Shown in pieces: positions 56,049 through 62,561 of a stretch of DNA of 64,000 nucleotides. The first letter of the stretch is position 1. Each line of letters begins with the position of its first letter. Both the position numbers and the translations under genes were made by a program. This stretch comes from Candidatus Melainabacteria bacterium (GTDB lineage: Bacteria; Cyanobacteriota; Vampirovibrionia; Obscuribacterales; Obscuribacteraceae): assembly GCA_003242885.1 (NCBI GenBank), contig QKMZ01000001.1, positions 496,001 to 560,000 of the forward strand, given 5' to 3'. The notes beneath the pieces are model-generated. The model had not been told where the DNA came from. It ran no database searches and saw only the letters and a list, made by a program, of their open reading frames with translations.

Positions 56049-57458
56049 ATGGAATCAACTCAAATTCGCCAGATAGAAGATCTTTCGTATAAATCCGATT
56101 ACGAGTCACTCAAAGCAGTGACATCGCGCCGGGGCTACGCAGTCATTGCTGTCATGCTTTCCATAACCCTTATTTCGTTCGTCCTTATGCTCGTCTATGT
56201 CCCCTGGCAGCAAAGCGTCGCCGGCACAGGAAAGATCATCATATTGTCTCCCATGCACAGACCGCACAACATAGAGGCTCCCATTCCTGCGCGTTTGAAG
56301 CATTGGTATGTGCGTGATGGCCAATTCGTAAAGCAGGGTGAATTAATTGCTGAACTTTCTGATCTCGATCCGAAATTTCTTGACCCGGAGCAGGGTAAAC
56401 GTATCGCTTTTCAAAAGCAGGCTCTTCTTGCACGCAAAAGTGCAGCTTCAAGCAGGTTTGATGCTTTGAAAAAACAATTGGATAGTCTTAAGCGATCGCA
56501 GAATGCCGCCGTGCCTTCGGCTCGAGAGCGCTCTCATCAAGCCAAGGATCGCATCTGGGCTGCAGAGCAAGGTGTTCAGGCCGCCAAGCAAAATCAATTA
56601 ACAGCCAAGCTCAACCTTGACCGCATGCGAGAGCTCTACGAGAAAGGTCTGCGATCAAAACGCGACTTGGAGCTAGCTGAACTGGAACATACTCGCGGTA
56701 TCACTGACCTAGAGCGTGCACATGCAGCTCTTGATGTGGCACGGCGCGATCAGACAGTGGCAGTACTGGATCAGGAAAAAATTGTCGCTGATACAGATGC
56801 GACAATGAGTAGCATTGCTGCTGCAATGGCAGCGGCACAAGAGACTATAGAGTCGACTTCAAGTGAGATTTACAAGCTCGACATTGACTTACAAAATGTC
56901 AGTGCAAGGCACGAACAGCGCAAGGTTTTTGCGCCGTCTTCCGGGAAAATAGTGCGGCTGTTAACAGTCGGAGCCGGTGAGACGGTTGATGCGGGAATGG
57001 TGCTAGCAGTCATTGCTCCTGAAACACAAGATCTCGCGGCTGAATTAACCATTAGTGACAACGATGCGCCGCTTGTTGCGGTCGGCAGACCGGTGCGATT
57101 GCAATTCGCCGGCTGGCCAGCGTTGCAATTCTCAGGCTGGCCCTCGATTGCAGTTGGTACATTTGGAGGACGTATAGCTGTTATAGATGCGGTTGATGAC
57201 GGAAGGAACAGTTATCGCGTTATTGTCAAACCCGATGCAGATGCGATCGCCAGCGGAAAAGACGAGCCGTGGCCCGATGCCCGATTCCTAAGGCCTGGTG
57301 CGGAGGTAAGCGGCTGGATCATGCTGGACACAGTCAGTCTTGGCTTTGAGTTGTGGAGGCAATTCAACGCGTTTCCTCCAACTGTCAAACCGGAAGAACT
57401 CGGATTGCACAAAACATCTCAAGGCGATAAGTCAGAAATCAAACGCAAATCGAAGTGA
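56049..57458 (+). CDS. HlyD-family membrane fusion protein
   Basis: A 469-residue periplasmic adaptor. One N-terminal membrane helix (YAVIAVMLSITLISFVLMLV, about 30-50) is followed by a split lipoyl domain (APIPARLKHWYVRDGQFVKQ), a long coiled coil of about 200 residues, the second lipoyl half (VFAPSSGKIVRLLTVGAGET) and beta-barrel/membrane-proximal parts. It bridges the ABC pump to TolC. The start codon directly follows the stop of the ABC gene. The cargo is unknown. Confidence 0.9.
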   Translation: MESTQIRQIEDLSYKSDYESLKAVTSRRGYAVIAVMLSITLISFVLMLVYVPWQQSVAGTGKIIILSPMHRPHNIEAPIPARLKHWYVRDGQFVKQGELIAELSDLDPKFLDPEQGKRIAFQKQALLARKSAASSRFDALKKQLDSLKRSQNAAVPSARERSHQAKDRIWAAEQGVQAAKQNQLTAKLNLDRMRELYEKGLRSKRDLELAELEHTRGITDLERAHAALDVARRDQTVAVLDQEKIVADTDATMSSIAAAMAAAQETIESTSSEIYKLDIDLQNVSARHEQRKVFAPSSGKIVRLLTVGAGETVDAGMVLAVIAPETQDLAAELTISDNDAPLVAVGRPVRLQFAGWPALQFSGWPSIAVGTFGGRIAVIDAVDDGRNSYRVIVKPDADAIASGKDEPWPDARFLRPGAEVSGWIMLDTVSLGFELWRQFNAFPPTVKPEELGLHKTSQGDKSEIKRKSK

Positions 57459-57470
57459 GGTTTACGAGAA

Positions 57471-58952
57471 ATGCGTTTGTGTCAGAGAGTATTGAAGTCG
57501 ATAACACTGGCAAGCTCATTATGTGTGGCGCTTGCCAGCGCTGCATTGGCGCAAGACAGTCAGCTCAAGGATGCTCCTGTGCCAAGCAATTTAAAAGGCA
57601 TAGGGCTTCAAGCGCCCGATGGTAAAAGTTTCACGCTCGAACACTTTCTGAAGCGGGTCGAGAAAAATTATCCCAAACTCCAATCTGCTGATGCCGAGCG
57701 GAGGATCTTCAGCGCCAAGCGATTGGAAAAGGCGGGTGCGTTTGATCCTGTTTTAACCAGTATCAATGAGTATTTGAGAGTTCAAGACACATTCGTACCA
57801 GGCAAAGCAAAAGACGCTATTCACAATGAATCAAGAGTGGATCTTCTGACGCGGTCAGGAATAAAAATATTCACCGGTATGCGCCTGAACCCAAATGACA
57901 CGAAAACTCCTTTTGTGCCGACCGGTAAAAGCGGCGAGTATTTTGCCGGTGTTTCTGTGCCGTTGCTCAGAGGACTGGGCATCAATGAGAAAATCGCGGC
58001 AGAGTCGCAAGCCAAATTGGGCGAGCCTCTGGCACTGCAATTATTCGGTGCTACCCGGCTGGAAGTGCTTCTCAAAGCGGCTGCAGTTTATTGGGACTGG
58101 GCAGGAGCAAAAGCTCGCGTTGATATTGCTAAAGATCTCCTTTCGATTGCTGAAGCCAGGGTTGGTCAGATCAAAGAGCGGGTAAACAGCGGTGATCTTC
58201 CTGCTCTGGATATCGCCGAGTCCGAACAAGAAATACATAGACGGCAGGCTGCTCTTGTGAAGCAAGAACGTGAATTTCAAAAAGCTTCACTGCTGCTTTC
58301 CGTTTTTCTATGGGATGAAAATGGCGTTCCAACAAATGTTCCTGGTGTTGAGGAGGTACCTGCTCTAAAGCCTGAACCTCGTAAGTTAGCGGACTCCGAA
58401 TGGTTGGACGGACGCAAAATGGCTTTGGCACTTCGTCCTGAACTGAAGAAAATTGCTCTGGAGCGAGATCAAGTAAGAGTCGATTTGCGTCTTGCGGAAA
58501 ATATGATCCTTCCGTCTATGGATGCGTACGTCTTGCAAGGTGCGGACACTGGTCCTCAGGGGATCGGTCCGATTGTAAGAGCGGGGGTGGCTGTTTCAGC
58601 TCCATTAAGGCAGCGAACCGCAAGGGGTCAGGCGCAAGCAGCCAGGCTGAAACTTCAAAAACTGAATCTGGATGAGAAAGCCGAGAAATTGCGTATTCAA
58701 GCCGAGGTGGATGACACTGTTTCAGCTATCAATACTTCGTACGAGCGCTGGGCTGCGACATTGGTTGAGGTGCAGAAAGCAAAACAGGTGGAAAAGGGCG
58801 AGCGTTTGCGCTTTAGCGCAGGCGACAGTACTCTGTTTCTCGTGAATCAAAGAGAAAGAGCGTCCGCCGAAGCGCAGCTGCGCCTGGCCGAAGTACATGT
58901 TGAATACTTACAGTCCATGGCTGCTTTTCGTGCAGTCACTTGCAAACTATGA
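57471..58952 (+). CDS. TolC-family outer-membrane efflux protein
   Basis: A 493-residue outer-membrane channel of the TolC family. The signal peptide ends near AALAQD (residue 26). Paired coiled-coil and barrel repeats follow (ERRIFSAKRLEKAGAFDPVL and, in the second half, ARGQAQAARLKLQKLNLDEK). It completes the trans-envelope exporter and shows that the cell has an outer membrane. It starts 12 bases after the HlyD gene. Confidence 0.9.
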   Translation: MRLCQRVLKSITLASSLCVALASAALAQDSQLKDAPVPSNLKGIGLQAPDGKSFTLEHFLKRVEKNYPKLQSADAERRIFSAKRLEKAGAFDPVLTSINEYLRVQDTFVPGKAKDAIHNESRVDLLTRSGIKIFTGMRLNPNDTKTPFVPTGKSGEYFAGVSVPLLRGLGINEKIAAESQAKLGEPLALQLFGATRLEVLLKAAAVYWDWAGAKARVDIAKDLLSIAEARVGQIKERVNSGDLPALDIAESEQEIHRRQAALVKQEREFQKASLLLSVFLWDENGVPTNVPGVEEVPALKPEPRKLADSEWLDGRKMALALRPELKKIALERDQVRVDLRLAENMILPSMDAYVLQGADTGPQGIGPIVRAGVAVSAPLRQRTARGQAQAARLKLQKLNLDEKAEKLRIQAEVDDTVSAINTSYERWAATLVEVQKAKQVEKGERLRFSAGDSTLFLVNQRERASAEAQLRLAEVHVEYLQSMAAFRAVTCKL

Positions 58953-58963
58953 AAGAAGCTTTC

Positions 58964-58993
58964 TTGACTAATTGTTGTATATATAGATATGCT
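58964..58993 (+). promoter_or_regulatory. promoter of the first arsR gene
   Basis: TTGACT at 58964-58969 and TATGCT at 58988-58993 with an 18-base spacer, 12 bases after the tolC stop. Confidence 0.55.
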
Positions 58994-59007
58994 AATGTTT
59001 GCAAAAG
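58987..59007. promoter_or_regulatory. partial operator-like element over the arsR -10 region
   Basis: ATAT, then GCTAAT, then GTTTGCA: the left outer bases and the central GTTTGCA match the carbonic anhydrase element in the same register, but the TTCAAA arm is not kept. It overlaps the -10, fitting autoregulation. The weakest of the five. Confidence 0.4.
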
Positions 59008-59025
59008 TCAGAATGAGGACGCGTC

Positions 59026-59412
59026 ATGCCCTACAGAGCAGTTGTGAGCGCGGAGTTGGCAAAACTCTTCAATGTGCTTTCGCACCCGGTTCGCATTCGA
59101 ATAATCGAAGAGTTGAAGAAAGAAGATCTCGCTGTGGGCACACTGAAAGATATTCTTGGAATTACCCATTCGGCTGTTTCTCAACAACTCGCTGTACTGA
59201 GAAGCCATCATCTGGTCGTCGAGATGCGCCAGGGCCGGAATGTTTTCTACCATCTAAGAAAGCCGGAACTTGCTCAGTGGATTATGCAAGGAGTTGGTTT
59301 TATCTCTCCAGACACCGCCGAAGTAGAAGATTTGATGTCTGCTATCCAGAACGTCAAGACTGTTTGGGGTGATGAGACTCCGCAGCCCAAGCGAAAAAAA
59401 CGCGGAGCCTAA
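59026..59412 (+). CDS. ArsR-family transcriptional repressor 1
   Basis: A 128-residue winged-helix regulator. LSHPVRIRIIEELKKEDLAV, the helix-turn-helix LKDILGITHSAVSQQLAVLR and the wing MRQGRNVFYHLRKPE are clear. It has no cysteines, so it lacks both the classical metal-thiolate site and the two-cysteine persulfide switch of BigR/SqrR; the signal is unknown. It is a paralogue of the neighbouring repressor. Its stop codon abuts the stop of the opposite gene. It may repress the exporter, itself, and the dab and carbonic anhydrase operons. Confidence 0.92.
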   Translation: MPYRAVVSAELAKLFNVLSHPVRIRIIEELKKEDLAVGTLKDILGITHSAVSQQLAVLRSHHLVVEMRQGRNVFYHLRKPELAQWIMQGVGFISPDTAEVEDLMSAIQNVKTVWGDETPQPKRKKRGA

Positions 59413-59802
59413 TTATTTCCCTCTCGATGCTTTTGAGCGGACCTTTTCTTTTTCACCTGACCAGTGACTGATAGCCCTCTGGGCTGCTGATTTGAGAAGA
59501 TTAGATTCTGAATCGTCTGGGACGATGAGAGGAATTCCTTCAATCAGCCAAGTTGCAAGTTCTGGTGATGCCAGCCGGTAGAGAATGTTGCGGCCGTCTC
59601 GTCTTTCTTTTATTAGTCGTTGTGACTTCAGTAACGCCAGATGTTGCGAGACTGCGGATTGTCTGATGCCTAGAATATCCTGAAGCGAATTTACACATAG
59701 CTCGCCTGCTCTCAGCTCGACAATGATGCTGATTCGCACAGGATGGGACAGCGTTGAGTACATTGCTGCAAGCTGTTGGGCAATCAAAGCTCTATGAGGC
59801 AT
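59413..59802 (-). CDS. ArsR-family transcriptional repressor 2
   Basis: A 129-residue winged-helix regulator, clearly related to repressor 1 over its whole length (shared LSHPVRI, LQDILGIRQSAVSQHLALLK, GRNILYRLASPELATWLIEG). It has one cysteine (ELCVNSL), so no typical metal or dithiol site. The gene is divergent from the dab operon and 20 bases downstream of a strong operator element, suggesting it controls itself and the dab promoter. A heterodimer with repressor 1 is conceivable. Confidence 0.92.
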   Translation of the reverse strand: MPHRALIAQQLAAMYSTLSHPVRISIIVELRAGELCVNSLQDILGIRQSAVSQHLALLKSQRLIKERRDGRNILYRLASPELATWLIEGIPLIVPDDSESNLLKSAAQRAISHWSGEKEKVRSKASRGK

Positions 59803-59821
59803 AAAGGCTTCGTTCCTTGTT

Positions 59822-59851
59822 ATATTTGCAAATTTGCAAGTATATGAATAT
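59822..59851. promoter_or_regulatory. operator-like element before arsR 2
   Basis: On the minus strand: ATATTCA, TATAC, TTGCAAA, TTTGCAAATAT. It holds the same arm, central TTGCA and right TTTG as the carbonic anhydrase element, with two extra bases. Outer ATAT ends are symmetric. It lies 20 bases upstream of the arsR 2 start. Confidence 0.7.
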
Positions 59852-59952
59852 CAAGACACGTAAATACTAGCAAATATTCGCAATTTGGGCAAGGCTGCTG
59901 TTCGAGCCGTTTTACGCAATTCAATTTATCTGAAAAATATGTTTAGGGCCTT

Positions 59953-59980
59953 TTGACAAAAGTGTTCGATCCGCTATACT
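59953..59980 (+). promoter_or_regulatory. promoter of the dab operon
   Basis: TTGACA at 59953-59958 and TATACT at 59975-59980 with a 16-base spacer: a near-consensus sigma70 promoter, so strong unless repressed. The start would fall near 59987. Confidence 0.8.
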
Positions 59981-60001
59981 TGCAATTGTTGAGAGTTTTA
60001 G

Positions 60002-60022
60002 ATATTCAAATATTTGCAAATG
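60002..60022. promoter_or_regulatory. operator-like element at the dab transcript start
   Basis: ATATTCAAA, TAT, TTGCAAATG: the left arm and central TTTGCA match the carbonic anhydrase element exactly. It sits about 15 bases downstream of the predicted start and 14 before the first gene, where a bound repressor would block the polymerase. Confidence 0.7.
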
Positions 60023-60035
60023 ACTGAGGTGAACC

Positions 60036-61007
60036 ATGAGTGCAACTTTTACAGCTGAGGAAATTCTCTGCGCAACCGGCGGACATTTGAAATCAGGATT
60101 TGTCGACGAAAGAAGAGGTCGGCTGAAGTGGGCTTTGGAAGAGGTGAAGCCCGGTGATTGGTTTGTTTGTATACCCTCGCAATTTGATGACCCGCACGAC
60201 AAACTCGACTTGGCGTTCGATAAGGGCGCCCTGGGTGTAATAGTAAATCGGCGCAGTCGTTTTTCGTCGGCGTCAAAAGATACAACTATCATCTCGGTTC
60301 CCGATACAAAGACAAGCATCCTTGAGCTCGCACGCTACTGGCGTTATCGCGTTAAACCGAAAGTAGTCGGCGTATCTGGCAGTTGTGGTCGCCGAGTGAC
60401 TGTTGCTCTTCTCAGCCGGCTGCTCGAGGGCGCTCAAAAAGCTCATGTCGCCTTCATGAGCAATCTCGGTTGGTTCTCCTGCATGGAAGATGTTCTTTCT
60501 ATGCCGGAAGATACTGAGGTATTGATCTTCGAAGCCGGAGGAGTGGAAAGGGGTGATGTTAGCCGCATAGGTGGTTGCCTAGATCCTGATCTGGCTGTCT
60601 TGACGCGTGTTGTTCATCCCCTTCCATCAGCCGAACGTAATGCCTTCATTGCATCGCTCTATTGCGAAATACTCGAGACGCTGCCGAATTGTTCGTCTGA
60701 GCAGGTTAGTGCTGTGATTTACGATGATAATTCCGCGGTCCAAAAGAGAGTCGAAGAACTGTTCGATTCTGCTTGCGTGAAGAGGCGTACAGTGAGCGGA
60801 GCTGGCATGTCTGGAAGATTGTCAGAAGCTTCTCTTAAGGAGCTGAGTGCGACCATGGAATCGATTTTTGCTCAACACGTGACACAGGCAGAAATCTGGT
60901 GCGCAATAGAAGCGGCATCCGCTCTAGGAATTACAGAGGCTGCGATAGAGGAGCTTTTCGAATTGCAAGATGAATCACGCCACGCTCAATTGAGCATAGT
61001 GAAATGA
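60036..61007 (+). CDS. MurF-like protein with degenerate P-loop and no C-terminal domain
   Basis: A 323-residue protein patterned on MurF. The N-terminal UDP-substrate domain (VKPGDWFVCIPSQFDDPHDK, GALGVIVNRR) and central domain (KVVGVSGSCGRR, VLIFEAGGVERGDVSRIGG, DPDLAVLTRVVHPL) align in order. The P-loop reads GSCGRRVT instead of GSxGKTT, so the ATP-binding lysine and threonine are gone. The frame stops after the end of the central domain (AIEAASALGITEAAIEEL), without the third domain. So it is probably not a ligase. It opens the dab operon, 32 bases before dabB. GAGGTG precedes the ATG. Its role may be structural or ligand-sensing; unknown. Confidence 0.75.
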   Translation: MSATFTAEEILCATGGHLKSGFVDERRGRLKWALEEVKPGDWFVCIPSQFDDPHDKLDLAFDKGALGVIVNRRSRFSSASKDTTIISVPDTKTSILELARYWRYRVKPKVVGVSGSCGRRVTVALLSRLLEGAQKAHVAFMSNLGWFSCMEDVLSMPEDTEVLIFEAGGVERGDVSRIGGCLDPDLAVLTRVVHPLPSAERNAFIASLYCEILETLPNCSSEQVSAVIYDDNSAVQKRVEELFDSACVKRRTVSGAGMSGRLSEASLKELSATMESIFAQHVTQAEIWCAIEAASALGITEAAIEELFELQDESRHAQLSIVK

Positions 61008-61039
61008 AACAGAGGGTCTGATCTTAAGTTCTTGAGGGA

Positions 61040-62536
61040 ATGATGAACACGCAGTTTCTTGTTGCAAATGAGCTGGCGGCACTGCTTGCCGCGCCAATAG
61101 CTCTTCTTCTGGGTTGCTTCACAACCTTGAAATGGAAAACGCGAATACTTGTATTCGGTCAGATTGCTGCTTTCTGCTTTGCGTTTTTCGGTCTCATCTG
61201 GGGTTTGATAAATCCTTCGATCGTGCCCGGCAGCGCAACGCTCAAGTATATATCGCTCAATCTAGATATTGCCTCTTGTTGCTTGCTTACCGCTATCACA
61301 TTCATTGCAGCGGTTGTGCTCTCATTTAGTGATCGATACTTGCTTGGTGACGCTAATCGGCTGAGTTTTTTGCGACTGCTCGCATTCATGTCATCGTGCG
61401 CAGCCTTGTTGAGTGTAAGCGACAGTATCTGCTTAGCATTTGTTTGTTGGAATGCACTTTCTTTGGGGCTGTGGGCAATTATGCGTTTGCACTCAGAGTC
61501 CAAAGAATTCTCGAACGTTGTTCTCGGCTACCACTTGCTTAGCGATCTCGGGTTGCTTGCAGCACTAATACTTGTTATCAGTGGCACTGAAAGTACTCAG
61601 TTTAGCAATTTGAGCAGCGCGTCCTTTTCGCTGACACAGACAATCGATCATTCGACGAGCTTGTTAGCTTGCTTGCTATTAGTTCTCTCATTTGGCATAA
61701 AGTCAGCGCTTTTCCCTTTTCATCGATGGTTGCTGGCTACATTGAATGCGCCCACTCCGCTGTCTGGTTTTTTGCACGCAGGAGTGGTGAACGTTTCAGC
61801 GATCATGGCCTGGCGATTAATGCCGATTCTTCATGAGCAAACAGAAATTCTCCTCTTCTGGGGTTTGTGGTCCGCTGTTTCAGCAATTGTGGGAACTCTC
61901 AGCATGTCTGCCCAGCCGGATGTAAAACGCAAACTGGTCTATTCGACTGCAGGTCAGATGGGGTTCATGTCTCTGCAATGTGCTGTAGGCGCTCCTGGAG
62001 CAGCCATCTTCCATTTAATTGCTCATGGACTCTTCAAATGTCAGATGTTCCTTCAATCTGGAAGTGCGGTGGCAGAAGGACTGAACAGTAGGAAGTTCGC
62101 ATACGGTCTGCAGGATGGTCGCGAAGGAAAAGGGCTGAGAAATTCGCTGATTGTCGTGACATCGGCTCTAGCGTTTGTCTGTTTCTATACGACATGCATC
62201 GATTTTGATTGGACATCACTGTCGGCTGCAATAACAGGTGCCGCTCTTTTGTGTGCGATTCCGGCTCTGGACCGAGTTGATTTGAGGTCTCTCTGTTTAT
62301 TTTTGCTGACCACGTTACTGTTCGGAATTGCGACTGGATTTGGGCGCCGTTTCTTCGAAATGCTTTTACCGGCGGAGTACGCGATTAATGAATGGCTTCT
62401 GCCTGGTTTTTTGCTAATCGCTTTGGTGCTTGCTTTTACCCTGCACCTCGCACGAAGGAGCAGTATTTCCAGGGCTCTATACGTGCACAGCCTGAATGGA
62501 TTTTATTTGGGCGAAGTGGAATTAAGCCGTAAGTGA
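61040..62536 (+). CDS. dabB: DabB-type proton-conducting membrane subunit (NuoL-like)
   Basis: A 498-residue membrane protein with about 14 helices of the complex I NuoL / Mrp antiporter family. The conserved channel segment reads KSALFPFHRWLLATL, followed by NAPTPLSGFLHAGVVNVSA, with the key Lys, His and the PTPxS turn; HAGVVN is as in DabB/MpsA proteins. With DabA it forms the Dab complex, in which a cation gradient drives CO2 uptake and hydration to bicarbonate. The partner gene follows 25 bases downstream, and no other complex I genes are near, which supports DabB over NuoL. Double ATG at 61040/61043. Confidence 0.9.
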   Translation: MMNTQFLVANELAALLAAPIALLLGCFTTLKWKTRILVFGQIAAFCFAFFGLIWGLINPSIVPGSATLKYISLNLDIASCCLLTAITFIAAVVLSFSDRYLLGDANRLSFLRLLAFMSSCAALLSVSDSICLAFVCWNALSLGLWAIMRLHSESKEFSNVVLGYHLLSDLGLLAALILVISGTESTQFSNLSSASFSLTQTIDHSTSLLACLLLVLSFGIKSALFPFHRWLLATLNAPTPLSGFLHAGVVNVSAIMAWRLMPILHEQTEILLFWGLWSAVSAIVGTLSMSAQPDVKRKLVYSTAGQMGFMSLQCAVGAPGAAIFHLIAHGLFKCQMFLQSGSAVAEGLNSRKFAYGLQDGREGKGLRNSLIVVTSALAFVCFYTTCIDFDWTSLSAAITGAALLCAIPALDRVDLRSLCLFLLTTLLFGIATGFGRRFFEMLLPAEYAINEWLLPGFLLIALVLAFTLHLARRSSISRALYVHSLNGFYLGEVELSRK

Positions 62537-62561
62537 ATACGGGAAAACTACAGGAGGCGTA

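Noticed and set aside
61040..62536. NADH dehydrogenase subunit NuoL
   Set aside because: No complex I genes are near; it is followed by dabA and has the HAGVVN form, so DabB is the better call.
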